Assembly (NCBI GenBank): GCA_964057225.1
Contig: CAXKVF010000073.1
Span: forward strand, 744,001 to 808,000
Direction: 5' to 3'
Length of the DNA: 64,000 nt
DNA from: Auanema rhodensis
Taxonomy: Eukaryota; Nematoda; Chromadorea; Rhabditida; Rhabditidae
Every line of letters begins with the position of its first letter. Position 1 is the first letter of the stretch. The position numbers and the translations under genes were made by a program. Shown in pieces: positions 27,452-41,707 of the stretch. Below the pieces are notes generated by a model. It had not been told where the DNA came from and ran no database searches. It saw nothing but the letters and a program-made list of their open reading frames with translations.

Positions 27452-30400
27452 CACGTAAATTTCAAAGTCATGGTTACCATGCACCAATATCAATAAAAAT
27501 TTGTTTTTAGACTAATATGGACATGGGGAATCTAATTTTGAAAACCGCATCTCTTTATCTTTCACGTGAAGCGAGTTACATACCAAGTGCACATCACGTG
27601 TACATTTAATTAGCATAAATTAAAGTTCACGTAAATTTCAAAGTCATGGTTACCATGCACCAATATCAATAAAAATTTGTTTTTAGACTAATATGGACAT
27701 GGGGAATCTAATTTTGAAAACCGCATCTCTTTATCTTTCACGTGAAGCGAGTTACATACCAAGTGCACATCACGTGTACATTTAATTAGCATAAATTAAA
27801 GTTCACGTAAATTTCAAAGTCATGGTTACCATGAACCAATATCAATAAAAATTTGTTTTTAGACTAATATGGACATGGGGAATCTAATTTTGAAAACCGC
27901 ATCTCTTTATCTTTCACGTGAAGCGAGTTACATACCAAGTGCACATCACGTGTACATTTAATTAGCATAAATTAAAGTTCACGTAAATTTCAAAGTCATG
28001 GTTACCATGCACCAATATCAATAAAAATTTGTTTTTAGACTAATATGGACATGTGGAATCTAATTTTGAAAACCGCATTTCTTTATCTTTCACGTGAAGC
28101 GAGTTACATACCAAGTGCACATCACGTGTACATTTAATTAGCATAAATTAAAGTTCACGTAAATTTCAAAGTCATGGTTACCATGAACCAATATCAATAA
28201 AAATTTGTTTTTAGACTAATATGGACATGGGGAATCTAATTTTGAAAACCGCATCTCTTCATCTTTCACGTGAAGCGAGTTACATACCAAGTGCACATCA
28301 CGTGTACATTTAATTAGCATAAATTAAAGTTCACGTAAATTTCAAAGTCATGGTTACCATGCACCAATATCAATAAAAATTTGTTTTTAGACTAATATGG
28401 ACATGGGCAATCTAATTTTGAAAACCGCATCTCTTTATCTTTCACGTGAAGCGAGTTACATACCAAGTGCACATCAAGTGTACATTTAATTAGCATAAAT
28501 TAAAGTTCACGTAAATTTCAAAGTCATGGTTACCATGCACCAATATCAATAAAAATTTGTTTTTAGACTAATATGGACATGGGGAATCTAATTTTGAAAA
28601 CCGCATCTCTTTATCTTTCACGTGAAGCGAGTTACATACCAAGTGCACATCACGTGTACATTTAATTAGCATAAATTAAAGTTCACGTATATTTCAAAGT
28701 CATGGTTACCATGAACTAATATCAATAAAAATTTGTTTTTAGACTAATATGGACATGGGGAATCTAATTTTGAAAACCGCATCTCTTTATCTTTCACGTG
28801 AAGCGAGTTACATACCAAGTGCACATCACGTGTACATTTAATTAGCATAAATTAAAGTTCACGTAAATTTCAAAGTCATGGTTACCATGAAGCAATATCA
28901 ATAAAAATTTGTTTTTAGACTAATATGGACATGGGGAATCTAATTTTGAAAACCGCATCTCTTTATCTTTCACGTGAAGCGAGTTACATACCAAGTGCAC
29001 ATCACGTGTACATTTAATTAGCATAAATTAAAGTTCACGTAAATTTCAAAGTCATGGTTACCATGAAGCAATATCAATAAAAATTTGTTTTTAGACTAAT
29101 ATGGACATGGGGAATCTAATTTTGAAAACCGCATCTCTTTATCTTTCACGTGAAGCGAGTTACATACCAAGTGCACATCACGTGTACATTTAATTAGCAT
29201 AAATTAAAGTTCACGTAAATTTCAAAGTCATGGTTACCATGAACCAATATCAATAAAAATTTGTTTTTAGACTAATATGGACATGGGGAATCTAATTTTG
29301 AAAACCGCATTTCTTTATCTTTCACGTGAAGCGAGTTACATACCAAGTGCACATCACGTGTACATTTAATTAGCATAAATTAAAGTTCACGTAAAATTCA
29401 AAGTCATGGTTACCATGAACCAATATCAATAAAAATTTGTTTTTAGACTAATATGGACATGGGCAATCTAATTTTGAAAACCGCATCTCTTTATCTTTCA
29501 CGTGAAGCGAGTTACATACCAAGTGCACATCACGTGTACATTTAATTAGCATAAATTAAAGTTCACGTAAATTTCAAAGTCATGGTTACCATGCACCAAT
29601 ATCAATAAAAATTTGTTTTTAGACTAATATGGACATGGGCAATCTAATTTTGAAAACCGCATCTCTTTATCTTTCACGTGAAGCGAGTTACATACCAAGT
29701 GCACATCAAGTGTACATTTAATTAGCATAAATTAAAGTTCACGTAAATTTCAAAGTCATGGTTACCATGCACCAATATCAATAAAAATTTGTTTTTAGAC
29801 TAATATGGACATGGGGAATCTAATTTTGAAAACCGCATCTCTTTATCTTTCACGTGAAGCGAGTTACATACCAAGTGCACATCACGTGTACATTTAATTA
29901 GCATAAATTAAAGTTCACGTATATTTCAAAGTCATGGTTACCATGAACTAATATCAATAAAAATTTGTTTTTAGACTAATATGGACATGGGGAATCTAAT
30001 TTTGAAAACCGCATCTCTTTATCTTTCACGTGAAGCGAGTTACATACCAAGTGCACATCACGTGTACATTTAATTAGCATAAATTAAAGTTCACGTAAAT
30101 TTCAAAGTCATGGTTACCATGAAGCAATATCAATAAAAATTTGTTTTTAGACTAATATGGACATGGGGAATCTAATTTTGAAAACCGCATCTCTTTATCT
30201 TTCACGTGAAGCGAGTTACATACCAAGTGCACATCACGTGTACATTTAATTAGCATAAATTAAAGTTCACGTAAATTTCAAAGTCATGGTTACCATGAAG
30301 CAATATCAATAAAAATTTGTTTTTAGACTAATATGGACATGGGGAATCTAATTTTGAAAACCGCATCTCTTTATCTTTCACGTGAAGCGAGTTACATACC

Positions 30401-30795
30401 AAGTGCACATCACGTGTACATTTAATTAGCATAAATTAAAGTTCACGTAAATTTCAAAGTCATGGTTACCATGAACCAATATCAATAAAAATTTGTTTTT
30501 AGACTAATATGGACATGGGGAATCTAATTTTGAAAACCGCATTTCTTTATCTTTCACGTGAAGCGAGTTACATACCAAGTGCACATCACGTGTACATTTA
30601 ATTAGCATAAATTAAAGTTCACGTAAAATTCAAAGTCATGGTTACCATGAACCAATATCAATAAAAATTTGTTTTTAGACTAATATGGACATGGGCAATC
30701 TAATTTTGAAAACCGCATCTCTTTATCTTTCACGTGAAGCGAGTTACATACCAAGTGCACATCACGTGTACATTTAATTAGCATAAATTAAAGTT
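27452..30795 (+). repeat. Higher-order block with two tandem 7-monomer (1232-bp) units
   Basis: Five monomers (27452-28331: H, H, C, H with 75T and 100T, C-105C) precede two tandem copies of a seven-monomer unit at 28332-29563 and 29564-30795. The unit order is H (77C, 146A), H, T (7T), G, G, C (100T), C (9A, 77C). The 9A, 7T and 77C alleles appear here for the first time and continue to the right end. The regular order shows a true higher-order repeat. Confidence 0.9.
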
Positions 30796-32907
30796 CACGT
30801 AAATTTCAAAGTCATGGTTACCATGCACCAATATCAATAAAAATTTGTTTTTAGACTAATATGGACATGGGGAATCTAATTTTGAAAACCGCATCTCTTT
30901 ATCTTTCACGTGAAGCGAGTTACATACCAAGTGCACATCACGTGTACATTTAATTAGCATAAATTAAAGTTCACGTAAATTTCAAAGTCATGGTTACCAT
31001 GCACCAATATCAATAAAAATTTGTTTTTAGACTAATATGGACATGGGGAATCTAATTTTGAAAACCGCATCTCTTTATCTTTCACGTGAAGCGAGTTACA
31101 TACCAAGTGCACATCACGTGTACATTTAATTAGCATAAATTAAAGTTCACGTAAATTTCAAAGTCATGGTTACCATGAACCAATATCAATAAAAATTTGT
31201 TTTTAGACTAATATGGACATGGGGAATCTAATTTTGAAAACCGCATCTCTTTATCTTTCACGTGAAGCGAGTTACATACCAAGTGCACATCACGTGTACA
31301 TTTAATTAGCATAAATTAAAGTTCACGTAAATTTCAAAGTCATGGTTACCATGCACCAATATCAATAAAAATTTGTTTTTAGACTAATATGGACATGTGG
31401 AATCTAATTTTGAAAACCGCATCTCTTTATCTTTCACGTGAAGCGAGTTACATACCAAGTGCACATCACGTGTACATTTAATTAGCATAAATTAAAGTTC
31501 ACGTAAATTTCAAAGTCATGGTTACCATGAACCAATATCAATAAAAATTTGTTTTTAGACTAATATGGACATGGGGAATCTAATTTTGAAAACCGCATCT
31601 CTTCATCTTTCACGTGAAGCGAGTTACATACCAAGTGCACATCACGTGTACATTTAATTAGCATAAATTAAAGTTCACGTAAATTTCAAAGTCATGGTTA
31701 CCATGCACCAATATCAATAAAAATTTGTTTTTAGACTAATATGGACATGGGCAATCTAATTTTGAAAACCGCATCTCTTTATCTTTCACGTGAAGCGAGT
31801 TACATACCAAGTGCACATCAAGTGTACATTTAATTAGCATAAATTAAAGTTCACGTAAATTTCAAAGTCATGGTTACCATGCACCAATATCAATAAAAAT
31901 TTGTTTTTAGACTAATATGGACATGGGGAATCTAATTTTGAAAACCGCATCTCTTTATCTTTCACGTGAAGCGAGTTACATACCAAGTGCACATCACGTG
32001 TACATTTAATTAGCATAAATTAAAGTTCACGTATATTTCAAAGTCATGGTTACCATGAACTAATATCAATAAAAATTTGTTTTTAGACTAATATGGACAT
32101 GGGGAATCTAATTTTGAAAACCGCATCTCTTTATCTTTCACGTGAAGCGAGTTACATACCAAGTGCACATCACGTGTACATTTAATTAGCATAAATTAAA
32201 GTTCACGTAAATTTCAAAGTCATGGTTACCATGAAGCAATATCAATAAAAATTTGTTTTTAGACTAATATGGACATGGGGAATCTAATTTTGAAAACCGC
32301 ATCTCTTTATCTTTCACGTGAAGCGAGTTACATACCAAGTGCACATCACGTGTACATTTAATTAGCATAAATTAAAGTTCACGTAAATTTCAAAGTCATG
32401 GTTACCATGAAGCAATATCAATAAAAATTTGTTTTTAGACTAATATGGACATGGGGAATCTAATTTTGAAAACCGCATCTCTTTATCTTTCACGTGAAGC
32501 GAGTTACATACCAAGTGCACATCACGTGTACATTTAATTAGCATAAATTAAAGTTCACGTAAATTTCAAAGTCATGGTTACCATGAACCAATATCAATAA
32601 AAATTTGTTTTTAGACTAATATGGACATGGGGAATCTAATTTTGAAAACCGCATTTCTTTATCTTTCACGTGAAGCGAGTTACATACCAAGTGCACATCA
32701 CGTGTACATTTAATTAGCATAAATTAAAGTTCACGTAAAATTCAAAGTCATGGTTACCATGAACCAATATCAATAAAAATTTGTTTTTAGACTAATATGG
32801 ACATGGGCAATCTAATTTTGAAAACCGCATCTCTTTATCTTTCACGTGAAGCGAGTTACATACCAAGTGCACATCAAGTGTACATTTAATTAGCATAAAT
32901 TAAAGTT
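30796..32907 (+). repeat. 12-monomer block repeating 27452-29563
   Basis: The monomers H, H, C, H-75T, C-105C at 30796-31675 and the following seven-monomer unit at 31676-32907 repeat 27452-29563 at an offset of 3344 bp (19 monomers). Differences include loss of 100T in the H-75T unit and gain of 146A in the last C unit. This gives a third copy of the 7-monomer unit. Confidence 0.88.
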
Positions 32908-35019
32908 CACGTAAATTTCAAAGTCATGGTTACCATGCACCAATATCAATAAAAATTTGTTTTTAGACTAATATGGACATGGGGAATCTAATTTTGAAAA
33001 CCGCATCTCTTTATCTTTCACGTGAAGCGAGTTACATACCAAGTGCACATCACGTGTACATTTAATTAGCATAAATTAAAGTTCACGTATATTTCAAAGT
33101 CATGGTTACCATGAACTAATATCAATAAAAATTTGTTTTTAGACTAATATGGACATGGGGAATCTAATTTTGAAAACCGCATCTCTTTATCTTTCACGTG
33201 AAGCGAGTTACATACCAAGTGCACATCACGTGTACATTTAATTAGCATAAATTAAAGTTCACGTAAATTTCAAAGTCATGGTTACCATGAACCAATATCA
33301 ATAAAAATTTGTTTTTAGACTAATATAGACATGGGGAATCTAATTTTGAAAACCGCATCTCTTTATCTTTCACGTGAAGCGAGTTACATACCAAGTGCAC
33401 ATCACGTGTACATTTAATTAGCATAAATTAAAGTTCACGTAAATTTCAAAGTCATGGTTACCATGAACCAATATCAATAAAAATTTGTTTTTAGACTAAT
33501 ATGGACATGGGGAATCTAATTTTGAAAACCGCATCTCTTTATCTTTCACGTGAAGCGAGTTACATACCAAGTGCACATCACGTGTACATTTAATTAGCAT
33601 AAATTAAAGTTCACGTAAATTTCAAAGTCATGGTTACCATGCACCAATATCAATAAAAATTTGTTTTTAGACTAATATGGACATGGGGAATCTAATTTTG
33701 AAAACCGCATCTCTTTATCTTTCACGTGAAGCGAGTTACATACCAAGTGCACATCACGTGTACATTTAATTAGCATAAATTAAAGTTCACGTAAATTTCA
33801 AAGTCATGGTTACCATGCACCAATATCAATAAAAATTCGTTTTTAGACTAATATGGACATGGGGAATCTAATTTTGAAAACCGCATCTCTTTATCTTTCA
33901 CGTGAAGCGAGTTACATACCAAGTGCACATCACGTGTACATTTAATTAGCATAAATTAAAGTTCACGTAAATTTCAAAGTCATGGTTACCATGAAGCAAT
34001 ATCAATAAAAATTTGTTTTTAGACTAATATGGACATGGGGAATCTAATTTTGAAAACCGCATCTCTTTATCTTTCACGTGAAGCGAGTTACATACCAAGT
34101 GCACATCACGTGTACATTTAATTAGCATAAATTAAAGTTCACGTAAATTTCAAAGTCATGGTTACCATGAAGCAATATCAATAAAAATTTGTTTTTAGAC
34201 TAATATGGACATGGGGAATCTAATTTTGAAAACCGCATCTCTTTATCTTTCACGTGAAGCGAGTTACATACCAAGTGCACATCACGTGTACATTTAATTA
34301 GCATAAATTAAAGTTCACGTAAAATTCAAAGTCATGGTTACCATGAACCAATATCAATAAAAATTTGTTTTTAGACTAATATAGACATGGGTAATCTAAT
34401 TTTGAAAACCGCATCTCTTTATCTTTCACGTGAAGCGAGTTACATACCAAGTGCACATCACGTGTACATTTAATTAGCATAAATTAAAGTTCACGTAAAT
34501 TTCAAAGTCATGGTTACCATGAAGCAATATCAATAAAAATTTGTTTTTAGACTAATATGGACATGGGGAATCTAATTTTGAAAACCGCATCTCTTTATCT
34601 TTCACGTGAAGCGAGTTACATACCAAGTGCACATCACGTGTACATTTAATTAGCATAAATTAAAGTTCACGTAAATTTCAAAGTCATGGTTACCATGAAG
34701 CAATATCAATAAAAATTTGTTTTTAGACTAATATGGACATGGGGAATCTAATTTTGAAAACCGCATCTCTTTATCTTTCACGTGAAGCGAGTTACATACC
34801 AAGTGCACATCACGTGTACATTTAATTAGCATAAATTAAAGTTCACGTAAAATTCAAAGTCATGGTTACCATGAACTAATATCAATAAAAATTTGTTTTT
34901 AGACTAATATGGACATGGGGAATCTAATTTTGAGAACCGCATCTCTTTATCTTTCACGTGAAGCGAGTTACATACCAAGTGCACATCACGTGTACATTTA
35001 ATTAGCATAAATTAAAGTT
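32908..35019 (+). repeat. 12-monomer mosaic between higher-order blocks
   Basis: The order is H, T-7T, C-68A, C, H, H-51C, G, G, C (9A, 68A, 77T), G, G, T (9A, 91G). The 68A allele, last seen at 6156, reappears here, and the 51C, 91G and 77T alleles are new. The paired G-G units recall the 7-monomer unit to the left. No unique DNA is present. Confidence 0.8.
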
Positions 35020-36779
35020 CACGTAAATTACAAAGTCATGGTTACCATGAACCAATATCAATAAAAATTTGTTTTTAGACTAATATGGACATGGGGAATC
35101 TAATTTTGAAAACCGCATCTCTTTATCTTTCACGTGAAGCGAGTTACATACCAAGTGCACATCACGTGTACATTTAATTAGCATAAATTAAAGTTCACGT
35201 AAAATTCAAAGTCATGGTTACCATGAACCAATATCAATAAAAATTTGTTTTTAGACTAATATAGACATGGGGAATCTAATTTTGAAAACCGCATCTCTTT
35301 ATCTTTCACGTGAAGCGAGTTACATACCAAGTGCACATCACGTGTACATTTAATTAGCATAAATTAAAGTTCACGTAAATTTCAAAGTCATGGTTACCAT
35401 GAACCAATATCAATAAAAATTTGTTTTTAGACTAATATGGACATGGGGAATCTAATTTTGAAAACCGCATCTCTTCATCTTTCACGTGAAGCGAGTTACA
35501 TACCAAGTGCACATCACGTGTACATTTAATTAGCATAAATTAAAGTTCACGTAAATTTCAAAGTCATGGTTACCATGCACCAATGTCAATAAAAATTTGT
35601 TTTTAGACTAATATGGACATGGGAAATCTAATTTTGAAAACCGCATCTCTTTATCTTTCACGTGAAGCGAGTTACATACCAAGTGCACATCACGTGTACA
35701 TTTAATTAGCATAAATTAAAGTTCACGTAAATTTCAAAGTCATGGTTACCATGCACCAATATCAATAAAAATTCGTTTTTAGACTAATATGGACATGGGG
35801 AATCTAATTTTGAAAACCGCATCTCTTTATCTTTCACGTGAAGCGAGTTACATACCAAGTGCACATCACGTGTACATTTAATTAGCATAAATTAAAGTTC
35901 ACGTAAATTTCAAAGTCATGGTTACCATGAAGCAATATCAATAAAAATTTGTTTTTAGACTAATATGGACATGGGGAATCTAATTTTGAAAACCGCATCT
36001 CTTTATCTTTCACGTGAAGCGAGTTACATACCAAGTGCACATCACGTGTACATTTAATTAGCATAAATTAAAGTTCACGTAAATTTCAAAGTCATGGTTA
36101 CCATGAAGCAATATCAATAAAAATTTGTTTTTAGACTAATATGGACATGGGGAATCTAATTTTGAAAACCGCATCTCTTTATCTTTCACGTGAAGCGAGT
36201 TACATACCATGTGCACATCACGTGTACATTTAATTAGCATAAATTAAAGTTCACGTAAATTTCAAAGTCATGGTTACCATGAACCAATATCAATAAAAAT
36301 TTGTTTTTAGACTAATATAGACATGGGGAATCTAATTTTGAAAACCGCATTTCTTTATCTTTCACGTGAAGCGAGTTACATACCAAGTGCACATCACGTG
36401 TACATTTAATTAGCATAAATTAAAGTTCACGTAAAATTCAAAGTCATGGTTACCATGAACCAATATCAATAAAAATTTGTTTTTAGACTAATATAGACAT
36501 GGGGAATCTAATTTTGAAAACCGCATCTCTTTATCTTTCACGTGAAGCGAGTTACATACCAAGTGCACATCACGTGTACATTTAATTAGCATAAATTAAA
36601 GTTCACGTAAATTTCAAAGTCATGGTTACCATGAACCAATATCAATAAAAATTTGTTTTTAGACTAATATGGACATGGGGAATCTAATTTTGAAAACCGC
36701 ATCTCTTTATCTTTCACGTGAAGCGAGTTACATACCAAGTGCACATCACGTGTACATTTAATTAGCATAAATTAAAGTT

Positions 36780-38539
36780 CACGTAAATTTCAAAGTCATG
36801 GTTACCATGAAGCAATATCAATAAAAATTTGTTTTTAGACTAATATGGACATGGGGAATCTAATTTTGAAAACCGCATCTCTTTATCTTTCACGTGAAGC
36901 GAGTTACATACCAAGTGCACATCACGTGTACATTTAATTAGCATAAATTAAAGTTCACGTAAATTTCAAAGTCATGGTTACCATGAAGCAATATCAATAA
37001 AAATTTGTTTTTAGACTAATATGGACATGGGGAATCTAATTTTGAAAACCGCATCTCTTTATCTTTCACGTGAAGCGAGTTACATACCAAGTGCACATCA
37101 CGTGTACATTTAATTAGCATAAATTAAAGTTCACGTAAATTTCAAAGTCATGGTTACCATGAACCAATATCAATAAAAATTTGTTTTTAGACTAATATGG
37201 ACATGGGGAATCTAATTTTGAAAACCGCATTTCTTTATCTTTCACGTGAAGCGAGTTACATACCAAGTGCACATCACGTGTACATTTAATTAGCATAAAT
37301 TAAAGTTCACGTAAAATTCAAAGTCATGGTTACCATGAACCAATATCAATAAAAATTTGTTTTTAGACTAATATGGACATGGGCAATCTAATTTTGAAAA
37401 CCGCATCTCTTTATCTTTCACGTGAAGTGAGTTACATACCAAGTGTACATCAAGTGTACATTTAATTAGCATAAATTAAAGTTCACGTAAATTTCAAAGT
37501 CATGGTTACCATGCACCAATATCAATAAAAATTTGTTTTTAGACTAATATGGACATGGGGAATCTAATTTTGAAAACCGCATCTCTTTATCTTTCACGTG
37601 AAGCGAGTTACATACCAAGTGCACATCACGTGTACATTTAATTAGCATAAATTAAAGTTCACGTATATTTCAAAGTCATGGTTACCATGAACTAATATCA
37701 GTAAAAATTTGTTTTTAGACTAATATGGACATGGGGAATCTAATTTTGAAAACCGCATCTCTTTATCTTTCACGTGAAGCGAGTTACATACCAAGTGCAC
37801 ATCACGTGTACATTTAATTAGCATAAATTAAAGTTCACGTAAATTTCAAAATCATGGTTACCATGAACCAATATCAATAAAAATTTGTTTTTAGACTAAT
37901 ATGGACATGGGGAATCTAATTTTGAAAACCGCATCTCTTTATCTTTCACGTGAAGCGAGTTACATACCAAGTGCACATCACGTGTACATTTAATTAGCAT
38001 AAATTAAAGTTCACGTAAATTTCAAAGTCATGGTTACCATGAAGCAATATCAATAAAAATTTGTTTTTAGACTAATATGGACATGGGGAATCTAATTTTG
38101 AAAACCGCATCTCTTTATCTTTCACGTGAAGCGAGTTACATACCAAGTGCACATCACGTGTACATTTAATTAGCATAAATTAAAGTTCACGTATATTTCA
38201 AAGTCATGGTTACCATGAACTAATATCAATAAAAATTTGTTTTTAGACTAATATGGACATGGGGAATCTAATTTTGAGAACCGCATCTCTTTATCTTTCA
38301 CGTGAAGCGAGTTACATACCAAGTGCACATCACGTGTACATTTAATTAGCATAAATTAAAGTTCACGTAAATTACAAAGTCATGGTTACCATGAACCAAT
38401 ATCAATAAAAATTTGTTTTTAGACTAATATGGACATGGGGAATCTAATTTTGAAAACCGCATCTCTTTATCTTTCACGTGAAGCGAGTTACATACCAAGT
38501 GCACATCACGTGTACATTTAATTAGCATAAATTAAAGTT
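36780..38539 (+). repeat. 10-monomer (1760-bp) higher-order unit, copy 1 of 4
   Basis: The order is G, G, C (100T), C (9A, 77C, 121T, 139T, 146A), H, T (7T, 42G), C (16A), G, T (7T, 91G), C (11A). The same ten-monomer series occurs at 39948, 44348 and 47516. Its first four members and the H/T pair resemble the 7-monomer unit at 28332-30795, from which it may derive by loss of one H and addition of C-G-T-C. Confidence 0.88.
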
Positions 38540-39947
38540 CACGTAAATTTCAAAGTCATGGTTACCATGAAGCAATATCAATAAAAATTTGTTTTTAGAC
38601 TAATATGGACATGGGGAATCTAATTTTGAAAACCGCATCTCTTTATCTTTCACGTGAAGCGAGTTACATACCAAGTGCACATCACGTGTACATTTAATTA
38701 GCATAAATTAAAGTTCACGTATATTTCAAAGTCATGGTTACCATGAACTAATATCAATAAAAATTTGTTTTTAGACTAATATGGACATGGGGAATCTAAT
38801 TTTGAAAACCGCATCTCTTTATCTTTCACGTGAAGCGAGTTACATACCAAGTGCACATCACGTGTACATTTAATTAGCATAAATTAAAGTTCACGTAAAT
38901 TTCAAAGTCATGGTTACCATGAACCAATATCAATAAAAATTTGTTTTTAGACTAATATGGACATGGGGAATCTAATTTTGAAAACCGCATCTCTTTATCT
39001 TTCACGTGAAGCGAGTTACATACCAAGTGCACATCACGTGTACATTTAATTGGCATAAATTAAAGTTCACGTAAATTTCAAAGTCATGGTTACCATGCAC
39101 CAATATCAATAAAAATTTGTTTTTAGACTAATATGGACATGGGGAATCTAATTTTGAAAACCGCATCTCTTTATCTTTCACGTGAAGCGAGTTACATACC
39201 AAGTGCACATCACGTGTACATTTAATTAGCATAAATTAAAGTTCACGTAAAATTCAAAGTCATGGTTACCATGAACCAATATCAATAAAAATTTGTTTTT
39301 AGACTAATATAGACATGGGGAATCAAATTTTGAAAACCGCATCTCTTTATCTTTCACGTGAAGCGAGTTACATACCAAGTGCACATCACGTGTACATTTA
39401 ATTAGCATAAATTAAAGTTCACGTAAATTTCAAAGTCATGGTTACCATGAACCAATATCAATAAAAATTTGTTTTTAGACTAATATAGACATGGGGAATC
39501 TAATTTTGAAAACCGCATTTCTTTATCTTTCACGTGAAGCGAGTTACATACCAAGTGCACATCACGTGTACATTTAATTAGCATAAATTAAAGTTCACGT
39601 AAAATTCAAAGTCATGGTTACCATGAACCAATATCAATAAAAATTTGTTTTTAGACTAATATAGACATGGGGAATCTAATTTTGAAAACCTCATCTCTTT
39701 ATCTTTCACGTGAAGCGAGTTACATACCAAGTGCACATCACGTGTACATTTAATTAGCATAAATTAAAGTTCACGTAAATTTCAAAGTCATGGTTACCAT
39801 GAACCAATATCAATAAAAATTTGTTTTTAGACTAATATAGACATGGGGAATCTAATTTTGAAAACCGCATCTCTTTATCTTTCACGTGAAGCGAGTTACA
39901 TACCAAGTGCACATCACGTGTACATTTAATTAGCATAAATTAAAGTT

Positions 39948-41707
39948 CACGTAAATTTCAAAGTCATGGTTACCATGAAGCAATATCAATAAAAATTTGT
40001 TTTTAGACTAATATGGACATGGGGAATCTAATTTTGAAAACCGCATCTCTTTATCTTTCACGTGAAGCGAGTTACATACCAAGTGCACATCACGTGTACA
40101 TTTAATTAGCATAAATTAAAGTTCACGTAAATTTCAAAGTCATGGTTACCATGAAGCAATATCAATAAAAATTTGTTTTTAGACTAATATGGACATGGGG
40201 AATCTAATTTTGAAAACCGCATCTCTTTATCTTTCACGTGAAGCGAGTTACATACCAAGTGCACATCACGTGTACATTTAATTAGCATAAATTAAAGTTC
40301 ACGTAAATTTCAAAGTCATGGTTACCATGAACCAATATCAATAAAAATTTGTTTTTAGACTAATATGGACATGGGGAATCTAATTTTGAAAACCGCATTT
40401 CTTTATCTTTCACGTGAAGCGAGTTACATACCAAGTGCACATCACGTGTACATTTAATTAGCATAAATTAAAGTTCACGTAAAATTCAAAGTCATGGTTA
40501 CCATGAACCAATATCAATAAAAATTTGTTTTTAGACTAATATGGACATGGGCAATCTAATTTTGAAAACCGCATCTCTTTATCTTTCACGTGAAGTGAGT
40601 TACATACCAAGTGTACATCAAGTGTACATTTAATTAGCATAAATTAAAGTTCACGTAAATTTCAAAGTCATGGTTACCATGCACCAATATCAATAAAAAT
40701 TTGTTTTTAGACTAATATGGACATGGGGAATCTAATTTTGAAAACCGCATCTCTTTATCTTTCACGTGAAGCGAGTTACATACCAAGTGCACATCACGTG
40801 TACATTTAATTAGCATAAATTAAAGTTCACGTATATTTCAAAGTCATGGTTACCATGAACTAATATCAGTAAAAATTTGTTTTTAGACTAATATGGACAT
40901 GGGGAATCTAATTTTGAAAACCGCATCTCTTTATCTTTCACGTGAAGCGAGTTACATACCAAGTGCACATCACGTGTACATTTAATTAGCATAAATTAAA
41001 GTTCACGTAAATTTCAAAATCATGGTTACCATGAACCAATATCAATAAAAATTTGTTTTTAGACTAATATGGACATGGGGAATCTAATTTTGAAAACCGC
41101 ATCTCTTTATCTTTCACGTGAAGCGAGTTACATACCAAGTGCACATCACGTGTACATTTAATTAGCATAAATTAAAGTTCACGTAAATTTCAAAGTCATG
41201 GTTACCATGAAGCAATATCAATAAAAATTTGTTTTTAGACTAATATGGACATGGGGAATCTAATTTTGAAAACCGCATCTCTTTATCTTTCACGTGAAGC
41301 GAGTTACATACCAAGTGCACATCACGTGTACATTTAATTAGCATAAATTAAAGTTCACGTATATTTCAAAGTCATGGTTACCATGAACTAATATCAATAA
41401 AAATTTGTTTTTAGACTAATATGGACATGGGGAATCTAATTTTGAGAACCGCATCTCTTTATCTTTCACGTGAAGCGAGTTACATACCAAGTGCACATCA
41501 CGTGTACATTTAATTAGCATAAATTAAAGTTCACGTAAATTACAAAGTCATGGTTACCATGAACCAATATCAATAAAAATTTGTTTTTAGACTAATATGG
41601 ACATGGGGAATCTAATTTTGAAAACCGCATCTCTTTATCTTTCACGTGAAGCGAGTTACATACCAAGTGCACATCACGTGTACATTTAATTAGCATAAAT
41701 TAAAGTT
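39948..41707 (+). repeat. 10-monomer higher-order unit, copy 2 of 4
   Basis: This matches 36780-38539 at an offset of 3168 bp (18 monomers), including the rare 121T, 42G, 16A, 91G and 11A alleles. It ends at a T-91G, C-11A pair that is itself duplicated at once (41356-41707 and 41708-42059). Confidence 0.88.

Larger units (their letters stand above)
35020..41707 (+). repeat. 38-monomer block, copy 1 of a 6.7-kb duplication
   Basis: Thirty-eight monomers match 42588-49275 in order and rare alleles at an offset of 7568 bp (43 monomers). Shared rare alleles include 38G/77A at 35548, 51C at 35724, the 121T/139T/146A unit at 37308, 42G at 37660, 16A at 37836, 91G at 38188, 161G at 38892 and 96T at 39596. 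Differences noted by eye are few: 9A at 35196, 135T at 36076, and AATCAAAT in the 39244 unit. Inside, 36780-38539 is repeated at 39948-41707. Confidence 0.9.
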
